Made by a program: the position numbers and the translations under genes
Part shown: positions 18,205 through 27,711 of the stretch, piece by piece
How the letters are laid out: the number at the start of each line of letters is the position of its first letter
Numbering within the stretch: the first letter of the stretch is position 1
Origin: Wolbachia endosymbiont of Folsomia candida
GTDB taxonomy: Bacteria; Pseudomonadota; Alphaproteobacteria; Rickettsiales; Anaplasmataceae
Reading direction: 5' to 3'
DNA: 64,000 nt
Assembly: GCF_001931755.2 (NCBI RefSeq)
Contig: NZ_CP015510.2
Location: 744,001-808,000, forward strand
Notes under the pieces: generated by a model
What the model was told of the DNA's origin: nothing
Seen by the model: the letters and a program-made list of their open reading frames with translations, nothing else
Databases searched by the model: none

Positions 18205-20202
18205 ATGGTAAAAATGAACAATATTGATAGTTTGCAAGCTTTATTTCATTTAATCACTGGAAGTAATAGTAAAGAAGAAATTTTGAAAATCATTCGTCAA
18301 AGAAAAATCAATATTGATGCTCAAGATGAGAAAGGAAATAGCTTATTACATCATGCAGCAAAAGAGGGACGTATTACTGAAGTTGAGTTGCTTTTAGAAT
18401 TAGGTATTTATACTGCGCTAAGGGATACAGACGGAAAAGTCGCTTTGGAGATCCTACTAGATAATATTCAGGATGTTAACAGTAAAACTATAGAGATAGT
18501 TCAGATCTTACTAGAGTGTGCAGCAATAGATTTCGAAGAAGACTGCATAGTTGATGGAATTGATAATAAATTACAATTTGGTAAAAATTTTCTAGAATAT
18601 GCAGTAGTGAGTAATGATGTAAAATTTGCCAAGTTACTAGTAAAATGTGGAGCGAAAACAGGCATTAGCACAAAAAACAAACAAGGGAAAAACTTGTTAA
18701 TTCAGTTAATAGAGGCTGAAGGCATAGATAAAGAGAGAATTAAACGTGATTCTAAATCTTCATGTGAATCACATTTCTCTACGTTTGATAATTCGTTTAT
18801 AAAATTACTGATCGAAAGGGGATTAGACATAAATGACCGCGATGGGTGTAAATTGACTGCATTACATCAAGCTGTCAGTTATGGCTTTGATATAAACACC
18901 ATTGAATTGCTTTTAGAGCTTGGTGCTGATGTTAATGCCAAGGACGAAGACGGAGTTACTCCATTGCACATAGCTGCTTCACTTGGAGGGGACAATAAAG
19001 AGCTAATAAATTTACTCATAGATTATGGTGCAGATATTAATGCAAGAACTACTACACTTGGACATGATGCAATTCATGTAGCAATAAAGTGTAATAATAT
19101 AGAGAATATAAGAGTTCTGCTGAAAAGAGGAGCAAATATAGAATCTAAAGATAAAAATCAATTTACACTGTTACTAACAGCTATTGATTCTTACTTAAAT
19201 TTTTATAAGGACATGGCAACTAATGGACCCGATGTTATAAAATACTTACTCAGTAAAAATGCTGATATTGCTGCAGAGGATATAAATGGTCAGACTGGTT
19301 TGTTTTACCTTGCCAGAGCAAATGATTTACCAGTAACAAAACTGCTTATCGATAAATACAATGGAAACACGAAAAAACTTATCAATAAAAAAAGTAAGGT
19401 GGGATATGACGCTGTTGACGTCGCACTTGAACAAGATAACAAAAAATTTATTTCACTTTTAATTTCGTTGGGTGCAGATGTTGATGGAATTGATTTGAGT
19501 GGAGGTACTAGACTCCATAGGGCAATAATGGATGATAATGCTTGTGAGGTGGAATTACTGTTATCGCTTAAAGCAAGCGTAAATGCTAAAGACAACAATG
19601 GAAACACTCCATTACATATAGCAATACAAGAAGCAAGCAGTCCAAAAATAGTAAATATGCTACTCAAAAAAGGAGCAGATATAAACATTTGCAATCTTAA
19701 AGGTATAGATCCCATAGGTGAATTGTGTTGTAAAATGCAAAATCCAAACAATAAACAAAATAAACTTCAAAATAATCTTAATGAATGCTTCATGAGGCAC
19801 ATACAGGACCAATACAATAAAGATTACTTGCATTACTTTCAGCTCAGTGGCGGAATATACTTAACAGGAATAGCTTATATGCTTCTTTTTGTTAGCACTT
19901 TACCACTAGTGATTACAGCAATAGTGCTGTTTGCTGGAGCAGTAATGCTATCGTCGTGCTTTAATCAATGGAAAAGCTCAGAATCACACTACAGAAAAGT
20001 AGAGCATAGACTGCAAGAAGTTACGAGTAGGGCAGTGATAGCTACAGCAGCAAGCTTTGGAGAAAACGAAAAGGTTGATTGTAATCAGAATTTTGAGTGT
20101 ATACCTGATCAAAATTTTAGGCATCCACCTAGTAAGAAACTAGAAGAAGTAGAAATAGAGAATATAAGTCAAGCTAATATACGACAAATAGTCGCTGGAT
20201 GA
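18205..20202 (+). CDS. Ankyrin-repeat membrane protein, 665 aa
   Basis: Ankyrin repeats run from about residue 30 to 510 (GNSLLHHAAKEGRITEVELL; GVTPLHIAASLGG; GNTPLHIAIQEA). A C-terminal pair of hydrophobic segments follows at about 550-590 (GGIYLTGIAYMLLFVSTL; VITAIVLFAGAVMLSSCF), then a charged tail of about 75 residues. The Ank-plus-hairpin layout recurs in the protein at 58088. Such proteins are candidate host-interaction factors in Wolbachia, but no secretion signal can be read. ATG at 18214 is an alternative start. No enzymatic domain seen. Confidence 0.9.
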   Translation: MVKMNNIDSLQALFHLITGSNSKEEILKIIRQRKINIDAQDEKGNSLLHHAAKEGRITEVELLLELGIYTALRDTDGKVALEILLDNIQDVNSKTIEIVQILLECAAIDFEEDCIVDGIDNKLQFGKNFLEYAVVSNDVKFAKLLVKCGAKTGISTKNKQGKNLLIQLIEAEGIDKERIKRDSKSSCESHFSTFDNSFIKLLIERGLDINDRDGCKLTALHQAVSYGFDINTIELLLELGADVNAKDEDGVTPLHIAASLGGDNKELINLLIDYGADINARTTTLGHDAIHVAIKCNNIENIRVLLKRGANIESKDKNQFTLLLTAIDSYLNFYKDMATNGPDVIKYLLSKNADIAAEDINGQTGLFYLARANDLPVTKLLIDKYNGNTKKLINKKSKVGYDAVDVALEQDNKKFISLLISLGADVDGIDLSGGTRLHRAIMDDNACEVELLLSLKASVNAKDNNGNTPLHIAIQEASSPKIVNMLLKKGADINICNLKGIDPIGELCCKMQNPNNKQNKLQNNLNECFMRHIQDQYNKDYLHYFQLSGGIYLTGIAYMLLFVSTLPLVITAIVLFAGAVMLSSCFNQWKSSESHYRKVEHRLQEVTSRAVIATAASFGENEKVDCNQNFECIPDQNFRHPPSKKLEEVEIENISQANIRQIVAG

Positions 20203-20271
20203 AAACGAAATTAAATACATTTTTAATATTTTTATAGAAATCTATGAACATAGATTTTATATTATGCTATA

Positions 20272-21813
20272 ATGACCATCTTCAAACGTTTAACGCTCTT
20301 TTGTATTATTTTTATTACTTCCTGTACACACCTTACTACTAAACAACACAATAAGGAATATGCTAATATAGATAATGAGGATCATTATCATGATAAAAGT
20401 GCGCATGATTCTTTACTTGGGCAATATAAAAATAATTTACCTCTTTTGGAGGATAATGAACCTGCAGTGCCAGAAATTATACCTTTACCAATAGAGTTTC
20501 CTGATCTTACAACTAGTAGTCAGCTTATTTCTATTAATGTCAGTGAAGAGGTATCAGTAAAGGACCTATTGGTTGAAATAGGAAAGCTTTCTGATATTAA
20601 CTTGGATATAGATCCAAAGGTCTCAGGTAACATTATTTTAAAACTTAAAGACAAGAATATAAATGAGGTGATTAAAAATATAGCTCAAAGTGCTAAGCTA
20701 CGCTATTCAGTGGAAAACGATGTAATTAGAATTGAACAGGATCTGCCATATGCACAAAATTATTATGTGGACTTCCTTAATATTCAACATTCTGCGCAAA
20801 GTAGTTTTGTTATAAGTAACAATATTAATGATAGTGAAGGAAATAGAAATGATAAAGGCTCTAATAATGTTATGAGCTCTAAGTATAGTAGTGATTTATG
20901 GAATTCCCTAGAAAAAGGCTTGAATACAATAATGGATGTTAACGGAGTAGATGACGGTGAATTCCTTTCATCCAACAAAGAAACAGGCGTTATCATTCTC
21001 AACGCTAGGAAGGGTATTCATAAAGCTGTTGAAGAGTATGTTAATAAAGTCAAAGAGCTAGCATCTTCTCAAGTAATGATAGAAGCGAAGGTAGTTGAAG
21101 TTGTGTTGGATGACAAATATCTTTCTGGCGTTAACATGAATGATTTACGTGATAGTGCCAGATCTACAATTAATCAAGATAATTCTCTTGTTAACCTAGC
21201 AATGAACTTTGGTGATGGTAATTTAGGAAATTTGGTAAAAAATTTAGATAAATTTGGCACTTCAACTGTAATCTCAAGCCCTAGAGTACATGCTATAAAT
21301 AATCAGCAAGCAATGATTTCATTTACTAAAAACCATATCTATTTTACTTCTGATATGCAAAAAAGTACTAATCATGTTTTAATCACTAAAATGAACAGCA
21401 TACCAATAGGTATTGTGCTAATAATCCATCCAAGCATTAATATTGATACTAACGAAATATTTATGGATATACACCCAACTTTATCAAGAATTAATGGCTA
21501 CACTAAAGATCCAGGTATAGAGCATATTGCACAGCAGAGTAAAACGAAATTAAATAGCGATATCCCAATTGTTGAAATCAGAGAAATGAACTCAATGCTA
21601 AAAATTAAGAGTGGTGAAATTATGGTAATCGGCGGACTCATAGAACATAGAGAAGATAAGCAAAGTTTTAAAGCTACTTTGCGTCAGAAGTCAAAAAGAC
21701 TAGCGAATAACATTAGAACAGTAGAAACAGTCATCTTTTTAAAGGCAACAATCGTTCCAACGTTTGGTTTGCTAGATAAAAAAGATAAAAACTTGTATGT
21801 GTTAAATCATTAG
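20272..21813 (+). CDS. Secretin-domain lipoprotein (type II/III secretion or pilus type)
   Basis: This 513-residue protein has a lipoprotein signal (RLTLFCIIFITSC, lipobox Cys near residue 17). Next comes a secretin N-domain (ISINVSEEVSVKDLLVEIGK; NLDIDPKVSGNIILKLKD) and a secretin core from about residue 260 (VMIEAKVVEVVLDDKYLSGV; FGTSTVISSPRVHAINNQQA; GEIMVIGGLIEHRED). Secretins form outer-membrane gates. The usual VPxLGDIPxLGxLF segment after GGLI is absent and replaced by a charged stretch, so pore gating may differ. No other type II secretion or pilus genes are nearby. Function as a channel is inferred. Confidence 0.8.
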   Translation: MTIFKRLTLFCIIFITSCTHLTTKQHNKEYANIDNEDHYHDKSAHDSLLGQYKNNLPLLEDNEPAVPEIIPLPIEFPDLTTSSQLISINVSEEVSVKDLLVEIGKLSDINLDIDPKVSGNIILKLKDKNINEVIKNIAQSAKLRYSVENDVIRIEQDLPYAQNYYVDFLNIQHSAQSSFVISNNINDSEGNRNDKGSNNVMSSKYSSDLWNSLEKGLNTIMDVNGVDDGEFLSSNKETGVIILNARKGIHKAVEEYVNKVKELASSQVMIEAKVVEVVLDDKYLSGVNMNDLRDSARSTINQDNSLVNLAMNFGDGNLGNLVKNLDKFGTSTVISSPRVHAINNQQAMISFTKNHIYFTSDMQKSTNHVLITKMNSIPIGIVLIIHPSINIDTNEIFMDIHPTLSRINGYTKDPGIEHIAQQSKTKLNSDIPIVEIREMNSMLKIKSGEIMVIGGLIEHREDKQSFKATLRQKSKRLANNIRTVETVIFLKATIVPTFGLLDKKDKNLYVLNH

Positions 21814-22178
21814 ACGTTCAACATCACTTCTGGTGTCATTCCAGCGCGTGACGCTGGAATCTATCTATTTTTTCTGGATCCCAATGTCAAGCACACAAGT
21901 GTACGAACTTCTAGTTTTATGCGCAAGTCGTTGATGTCATTCCAGTGCTACGACACTGGAATCTAGTCTTTTTACTTAATAATTTCATCATATAAACCTT
22001 TTGCAGTTATATAAACATAATAGTTTTTCATATATAATGAATAAATTTACTGGATCCCAGTGTCGGAGCACTGGGATGACACCCTTAGTTGATACTTAAT
22101 ACCTGTCTTATCGCTTTACGGGATATTCGTACAGTTGTGTATCCGCTACTCGAATGACAGGTAGAGTTGTGTCTAGTT
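21814..22178. repeat. Palindromic repeat cluster
   Basis: No gene. It contains 'gtcattccagcgcgtgac' (21835 on), a MITE-like unit (21892-22141, listed separately) and flanking palindrome halves. The unit is largely shared with 56333-56680. Such palindromes between convergent genes may also act as terminators. Confidence 0.8.
21892..22141. mobile_element. MITE-like element with IS4-type termini
   Basis: The ends CACACAAGTGTACGAAC (left) and the complement of ACACAACTGTACGAAT (right) match the termini of the IS4 element at 47696-48903 at nearly every position. About 250 bp, no coding capacity, and two internal Wolbachia palindromes. A homologous unit is at 56397-56640. It was probably mobilised in trans by the IS4-type transposase (inference). 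Flanking 5-mers do not match, so the target duplication is lost or altered. Confidence 0.65.
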
Positions 22179-23402
22179 TCAACTTAACGTCATAGTAATA
22201 CAATGAAACCCTCTGCAACTGTGGCATCTATAATCCCATTGTTCCAGTTTTTTGTGACAACCTTTGCACTTCCAGGATGGGTCAGGCAAAGCTTCAGTAT
22301 TGGCTTTATTTAGCCACTCTATTGCTTTGTCTTGCTCGTGCAATATAACCTTGAGATGTATCATGAGAAGGTAGACTGAGATATAGTTAGCTTTTTTTAT
22401 AGCAGTGTCTAAATGTTGATTTGCAAGGTCATATTTACCTTTAGCGATAGCAGATGACGCAAGTAAAAAGTGGCTGAAATAGTAATCAGGGCGTAAACTG
22501 CATAGCCTTTCTGCTTTGTCGTGGTTCAAGCTAATATAAAGATTAGCTGCCTGCGCAGTTGGGCTTATTTCATACTCTGCTTCTAGCACAGCAGAAGCCT
22601 TTCTGATTTTTCCAAGTTTAATATATAATTCTGCCTTTAAATAATTTACAGGCTGAAAAGCTGCATAACAACTTTGCGCTCTGAATAAAGACTTTATAGC
22701 CTCTTTGAAATTCCCTTTGTTTTCATATTGCCTTGCCAAAGCGCAGTAAAACACAGCAAACATCTCTTTATGATCAAATGGAAGAAAAATATTGAGTTTA
22801 ACGGCTTCTTTTAGCTTAAAAATTGCATTAGTCCAATCTTCTTTTAATATGCAATGTTCTATTTGAAAAGGAATAGATAATATTTTATCGTTAATTGAGC
22901 TAGAACAATGCTCTATAAACTTTTGAAAAACTACTTCTTCCTGTTTTAGATGTACAATCAGCTTATTGGCTAGAAGTATAGCTAAATTACGGTTCTTATT
23001 TGCAATATTCGTTAAACTGCTGCTGAAAAGACTGTAATTTCCTGTTTTACCTTCATTGAAAGTTTTAACTAAGGATAGTCTATCGCTTTCCTCCGTTAGG
23101 TTTTTGACCAGCCTTTGAGTGTTTTCTATATCGCCGAAATCTATGCTAAAAAACGCTTCAAATAAAAGCAATTCTTCTTTGTCTCTTCTTCTATTTCTTA
23201 TATTAGCAAAAGTTGATAATATAGAGGAAAAAAAGCGCGTAAGTATAATCGATAAAAATAATAAAACTACGAAAGTAAAAATAATGAAATATAGATCAAT
23301 ATTTATAGTGTAACTGCCTAATTCCAATTTTAACACTTCACCGCTTACTTTGACCCATATACCAAATAAAAATGAAAGAGCAAAAATTATAAAATAAATC
23401 AT
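22179..23402 (-). CDS. hemY: HemY-like TPR inner-membrane protein
   Basis: This 407-residue protein has two N-terminal membrane segments (IYFIIFALSFLFGIWV; LYFIIFTFVVLLFLSIIL) followed by the HemY N-domain and TPR-like helices (ALARQYENKGNFKEAIKSLF; AELYIKLGKIRKASAVLE). A C-terminal zinc-ribbon-like CKGCHKKLEQWDYRCHSC ends the protein. HemY proteins sit beside haem biosynthesis genes in other proteobacteria, but their exact role is unclear. It is the last gene of a minus-strand operon; its ATG overlaps the stop of the mitofilin-like gene (ATGA). Confidence 0.8.
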   Translation of the reverse strand: MIYFIIFALSFLFGIWVKVSGEVLKLELGSYTINIDLYFIIFTFVVLLFLSIILTRFFSSILSTFANIRNRRRDKEELLLFEAFFSIDFGDIENTQRLVKNLTEESDRLSLVKTFNEGKTGNYSLFSSSLTNIANKNRNLAILLANKLIVHLKQEEVVFQKFIEHCSSSINDKILSIPFQIEHCILKEDWTNAIFKLKEAVKLNIFLPFDHKEMFAVFYCALARQYENKGNFKEAIKSLFRAQSCYAAFQPVNYLKAELYIKLGKIRKASAVLEAEYEISPTAQAANLYISLNHDKAERLCSLRPDYYFSHFLLASSAIAKGKYDLANQHLDTAIKKANYISVYLLMIHLKVILHEQDKAIEWLNKANTEALPDPSWKCKGCHKKLEQWDYRCHSCRGFHCITMTLS

Positions 23403-24133
23403 GAGATATACTGTAATAAATGGTGATATATTATTGAAATATTCTTAGAGGCTATAACAAAGTCATTTAACTTATTTAGCCAAGGCTTGAATTCTGGATT
23501 AGTTAAACTGCTTAGCGTAGTAGCTACGCTCTGCCAGTCCATTTCACTTATTGATTCTTCAATTTCTGCAAATTTTACCCTCAATAGATCATTTTTGTTT
23601 TTTACTTTTACCCAATTTGAAATGAATTTTTTAAATAATGTACTTTTATTATAGTCAATAGTATCAATTGTTTTCTCAAAAGATATTCTGAGTTCAGATA
23701 AAGTACTTATTTCTTTCAAGTTTTCCAATTCATTTACTGCATTTTCTATCTCTGGGTCGTCAAGTTCTGATATCAAAGGCTTTACCCCATTAATATGATT
23801 ATCAAATTTTGCTTCTTGTAATAATGAGTTCTTCATTTTAACTACAAGTAATAACAATTTTGCAAGATTCTTATACCTTGTGCTACCATCACCTATTTGC
23901 TCACATTGATTATGCAGGCTTCTCTTGAAGTCAAATATCTTCTTTTCTATTCTGGACTGATTCATCTCAAGCAACATTCTAAATTCATCCATGCTTTCTG
24001 ACAAAGCCTTCAAATTATTTTCACTCTCTTGGCTGTTTACTTTTAAGAGTACTATGTTATTTACTGTCATATAACCGGTAAACAATAACATAATTAAGAA
24101 CCAAGCTATGTATTTTTGCTGAGTTTCATTCAT
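23399..24133 (-). CDS. Mitofilin/HemX-like inner-membrane protein
   Basis: I took ATG 24133, which overlaps the end of the lolC/E-like gene by 8 bp; an upstream in-frame ATG would run further into that gene. The protein has one N-terminal membrane anchor (YIAWFLIMLLFTGYMTVNNI) and a long helical, coiled-coil-like periplasmic region. The last ~100 residues are helical and include WQSVATTLSSLTNPEFKPWL. In alphaproteobacteria a mitofilin-like gene commonly precedes hemY, and position is the main evidence here. It may help membrane organisation. Assignment is moderate because the sequence is diverged and short (244 aa). Confidence 0.6.
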   Translation of the reverse strand: MNETQQKYIAWFLIMLLFTGYMTVNNIVLLKVNSQESENNLKALSESMDEFRMLLEMNQSRIEKKIFDFKRSLHNQCEQIGDGSTRYKNLAKLLLLVVKMKNSLLQEAKFDNHINGVKPLISELDDPEIENAVNELENLKEISTLSELRISFEKTIDTIDYNKSTLFKKFISNWVKVKNKNDLLRVKFAEIEESISEMDWQSVATTLSSLTNPEFKPWLNKLNDFVIASKNISIIYHHLLQYIS

Positions 24134-25355
24134 AACGTAGTATCTCCGCGGGATCTTGTGCAGCTGCCTGTAATGCAGGAGCAATTGTCGCTAAAAACGA
24201 TAAAAACAATGCAAGTGCAGAAATATTTATTACATCTTGAGGAATCAATATCACAGGTAAACTTGAAAAAAAGTATATCATAGGATCAAAAAGTTTAACA
24301 TTAGTAATACTTTCCAAGAATACTCTAATATTTTCAATATTCAGAGAAAAAACGACACCTATAATGCAGCCAAAGCACGTTCCTGCAAAGCCGATTAATA
24401 GACCACAAATACAAAATATGCGCATAATGCTACCATTTGTTGCGCCAAATGTACGCATAATTGCAATTGCAGATTTCTTTTCTTGCACTATCATCATTAA
24501 ATTCGAGATAATATTAAACGCTGCTACCACTATAATCAAAGTGAGAATTAAAAACATCACATTTCTTTCGGTTTTTAAAGCATTAAAATAGTGGCTTTGT
24601 TGCATTTCCCAGCTTTCAGCTTCCATTCCTGTTTCTTTTTCTATAATTTTTGCGAGTTTGCCGGATTTAGTAATATCATTCACAAATATTTCTATGTTTT
24701 TTATACTATCTTTATAATTAAAAAAGGCCTGTGCTGATTTTAGAGGCATATATATTAAGGTACTGTCATATTCAAACATACCCATATCAAATATTCCAAC
24801 AATTTTATACTTTTTCATTCGCGGCATTTCGCCAAGCAGCGCATCAAACCCTTCAGGTGATATAAGCGTAATTTTGTCGCCATAGTCAATATTCAAATTT
24901 TCTGCTAAGCGTGCCCCTATTATTACCCCTTCATCAAAATTTTTCACATCACCTACAATAACATTGCTTGTAAGAGCAGTATTACTGAGTAGATCCTCAA
25001 TTGCTACACCTCGAACTACGCTGCCAGCAATGTTGCCATTTGCTGAAATGATGATTTGATCGTGAGTCATGGGAGTGGCTTTTAATACGCCTGGAATTTT
25101 CTCAATGGATTGTGAAACTGCACCATAATCTGGATTTATATTTTTATCAAAATACACGTTGATGTGTCCATCAATACCAAGTATCGAATCAAGTAACTTT
25201 GCCCTAAACCCATTCATCACAGACATTACTACTATTAATGTTGCAACCCCAAGCGCAATGCCAATAATAGAAAATAACGTCATTATGGAACAAAATCTTA
25301 TGTTTTTTGCCCGCAGATAACGAACAGCCATAGTAAGTTCAAATGCAATGGACAT
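24126..25355 (-). CDS. lolC: LolC/LolE-family lipoprotein-releasing permease
   Basis: This 409-residue protein has the LolC/E layout: one N-terminal membrane segment (IMTLFSIIGIALGVATLIVV followed by MSVMNGF), a large periplasmic domain, and three C-terminal segments (VMFLILTLIIVVAAFNIIS; FCICGLLIGFAGTCFGCIIG; INISALALFLSFLATIAPAL). LSFLATIAPALQAAAQDPAEILRYE is the typical C-terminus. With the LolD ATPase it releases lipoproteins from the inner membrane toward LolA. Like other alphaproteobacteria, Wolbachia probably uses a single LolC/E-type subunit (inference). First gene of a three-gene operon. Confidence 0.9.
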   Translation of the reverse strand: MSIAFELTMAVRYLRAKNIRFCSIMTLFSIIGIALGVATLIVVMSVMNGFRAKLLDSILGIDGHINVYFDKNINPDYGAVSQSIEKIPGVLKATPMTHDQIIISANGNIAGSVVRGVAIEDLLSNTALTSNVIVGDVKNFDEGVIIGARLAENLNIDYGDKITLISPEGFDALLGEMPRMKKYKIVGIFDMGMFEYDSTLIYMPLKSAQAFFNYKDSIKNIEIFVNDITKSGKLAKIIEKETGMEAESWEMQQSHYFNALKTERNVMFLILTLIIVVAAFNIISNLMMIVQEKKSAIAIMRTFGATNGSIMRIFCICGLLIGFAGTCFGCIIGVVFSLNIENIRVFLESITNVKLFDPMIYFFSSLPVILIPQDVINISALALFLSFLATIAPALQAAAQDPAEILRYE

Positions 25356-25491
25356 TAGTTATTTTTACTATAAATCAAGATTGATTATAAGATATCTTTA
25401 GAAAAGCACAAAGCTTTGCTTCATGCTTTTTCTGTTGAAGCGAGCTCCCTATTAAAGGGAGCTGCTATGAAAATCTAAGAATATCAGTAAT

Positions 25492-27711
25492 TTAAGCGGG
25501 AAATGCAGCCAAAGGTTGTGACTTTCCATGCTTTTCATTTGCTATTTTATCCATTGCAGTATCTGGAACTTCTTGAGATTTATGATATGCTCCACCAATA
25601 CACATTACTAATCCAATCGAAACACCAATGAAAATAGGAATAGGATTTAAAAGTGCTATAGTAAGAATACCGCTTACTAGCAATGTTGCACCACCAATAA
25701 GACAAATTCCTACCCCCTGCCTTTCCTGAATTTCTTTTATTATATTTTTATTATCTTTTTTAGCTAATTCTCGAGCTTGCTCATCGCCTATCAACAATAT
25801 TTGCATCCAACCGCTTTGAAAAAGAGCAGGATCTTCCTTATATTGATTTAAAAGGCCATTAGCATGTTTGCTGTCTCCCTTTAAAACATCGAAGAATATG
25901 TCGTTTGCTATACTACTTGGGAATTTTTCAGATCCATTGTCACCATTAAGAGATGTATGCGGTTTGCCATCTTTACCTGAGTGACCAGAAACTTTAGCTT
26001 CATCTGGCTTTATTACGTTTTTTGGAGCTTCTATTATATTCCTTCTACCAGAAGAATTACCAGAATCTCCAGCTTTACCATGGTTGTGAGGAATGGCATT
26101 ATTTTCCCTGCTGGCAGAAGGCTGTTGAACACCTTGCGCTTTTGCACGTTGATTTGGCAATTGATGTAAAGCTTGAAATTTGATAGCATTATTCACTGCG
26201 CTCTCACCTGGAATTGAAATCCCTAAGTCATCCATTTTTTGTTTAATTTTCTGAGCAAGCTCTGTATTGCCTTTTTTCTCAGCATAACTGAATGCCATAT
26301 ACTTTTCAGCTTTGCCACTTTCATCTTGCACTTCTAACTCTTCCATAAGAAGGTATATAAGAATAGCTTCGACTGCTTCATCTGAAGCAGTATTAACAGC
26401 TAAAATAGTATTAGCAGCATTTATATTACCACAGTCAATAGCATAAGTCAAAACCGTGTGAGTGTTGCCTTTATCATCATTGACTTTAAAATCTCTTAAA
26501 ACATCTTGTATTCCATCTCTTTCTAATATGCTTACAATGCAGTTGTTACTTTTTATTGCATCTACTAGATCATTAAACAAGACATTTTTATCTATATTCC
26601 CTGCTTCACCATTACCAGAGCCTCCTACAACGACAGAAGGAGAGCCTTGACTGTCATTTTGATCTAATTTTTGATCGTAGAATGGCAATGCACGCAAGCC
26701 AGCTGCCCTTTCTTCCACTGTAGATCCATCACGTAATTCTTCCGTTTTTGTTTTGATTTTCTCAATCAAAGACTCAAAAGCTTTAATGAGATTATCGGTT
26801 TTCTCATCTTTATTTTGACCAGTATAGCGAATTTTTTTAGCTTGAGCATAATTCAATGCTAAAATCTCCTTTACACCATCTTTAAATAGTATCTTTGACT
26901 TTGTCTCAAGGAGTTTTTTAAGAGTATCATGATTTGCAGTTTCTAAAATAAACTTAGCAGCTTTTATATTATCATGGTCAATAGCATGAACAAGAAGTGT
27001 CCTATAAGTATTATCATTTCCAACTGGTATCGTCATTAAAGCTTCTTGTATATGTGGGTTTTTGCTATTAAGTATACCTCTAACATCATCGTTCCTTCCT
27101 TCGCTTATTGCATATGCTAGCGCATATTCTAGTTTCTCAAGCGTTAAATTATCATAGTTTTTCACACTTACTTCTTCATCATCACCAGAGCCTCCTCCAA
27201 CAATAGGAGAACCTTGAATATCTAAGGAAGTCGCCTCTGCATCGCTTAGCATTATAATACTAGGAGAATTGGAGCCAGAGTCAGAAATGTCACTCCTTGC
27301 ATCATCTCTTCCAAATGCTTCCTTTGTTGCTTTGATTTTCACAACCAAGGGGACAAATTTTTCAATGAGCTTGCTGTTCTTATCCGCATTTTTGCGAAGA
27401 TTCTTTAATGTAATATCAGCATAATCCGACACTGAAAGATATCTCGGTACACCTTTAAGTTGTATCTCTAGTGTCATATTAAGGAGATTGTTAAGAGCAT
27501 CCTGATTTTCGGTGCTTAAAATATCCTTGATAGCTTCTATAGCATAATAGCGAATAGCACAAGTCAAAAGCGTGTGAATCTCTTTTGTCCCATCGTCGTC
27601 ATTTACTTCGAACAGCATACCAAAAGCCTTTTGTAAATGATCGCTTTTTAATATATCTTTAATGCCTTGACGATTGTATATTGCAGTTACTAATTGATCA
27701 AACAAACTCAT
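25492..27711 (-). CDS. Internally triplicated repeat protein with C-terminal membrane hairpin
   Basis: The 739-residue protein is not a family I can name. It contains three related helical blocks, beginning near residues 1 (LFDQLVTAIYNRQGIKDIL), 190 (LEKLEYALAYAISEGRND) and 375 (LFNDLVDAIKSNNCIVSIL). Each has an ankyrin-like core (TLLTCAIRYYAIEAIKDIL; TLLVHAIDHDNIKAAKFIL; TVLTYAIDCGNINAANTIL). The blocks are joined by Ser/Gly/Asp linkers sharing QGSP and VVGGSG-type motifs. Two hydrophobic segments (GVGICLIGGATLLVSGILTI; PIFIGVSIGLVMCIGGAY) lie near the end. GGAG-type ribosome-binding site. A diverged ankyrin-like membrane protein, possibly host-directed. Confidence 0.8.
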   Translation of the reverse strand: MSLFDQLVTAIYNRQGIKDILKSDHLQKAFGMLFEVNDDDGTKEIHTLLTCAIRYYAIEAIKDILSTENQDALNNLLNMTLEIQLKGVPRYLSVSDYADITLKNLRKNADKNSKLIEKFVPLVVKIKATKEAFGRDDARSDISDSGSNSPSIIMLSDAEATSLDIQGSPIVGGGSGDDEEVSVKNYDNLTLEKLEYALAYAISEGRNDDVRGILNSKNPHIQEALMTIPVGNDNTYRTLLVHAIDHDNIKAAKFILETANHDTLKKLLETKSKILFKDGVKEILALNYAQAKKIRYTGQNKDEKTDNLIKAFESLIEKIKTKTEELRDGSTVEERAAGLRALPFYDQKLDQNDSQGSPSVVVGGSGNGEAGNIDKNVLFNDLVDAIKSNNCIVSILERDGIQDVLRDFKVNDDKGNTHTVLTYAIDCGNINAANTILAVNTASDEAVEAILIYLLMEELEVQDESGKAEKYMAFSYAEKKGNTELAQKIKQKMDDLGISIPGESAVNNAIKFQALHQLPNQRAKAQGVQQPSASRENNAIPHNHGKAGDSGNSSGRRNIIEAPKNVIKPDEAKVSGHSGKDGKPHTSLNGDNGSEKFPSSIANDIFFDVLKGDSKHANGLLNQYKEDPALFQSGWMQILLIGDEQARELAKKDNKNIIKEIQERQGVGICLIGGATLLVSGILTIALLNPIPIFIGVSIGLVMCIGGAYHKSQEVPDTAMDKIANEKHGKSQPLAAFPA

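Noticed and set aside
21835-22085. Palindromes as simple intrinsic terminators
   Set aside because: They recur within genes and carry no T tract, so they are better explained as the mobile palindrome family.
24364-24591. Plus-strand frame within lolC
   Set aside because: Antisense to conserved membrane segments of the permease.
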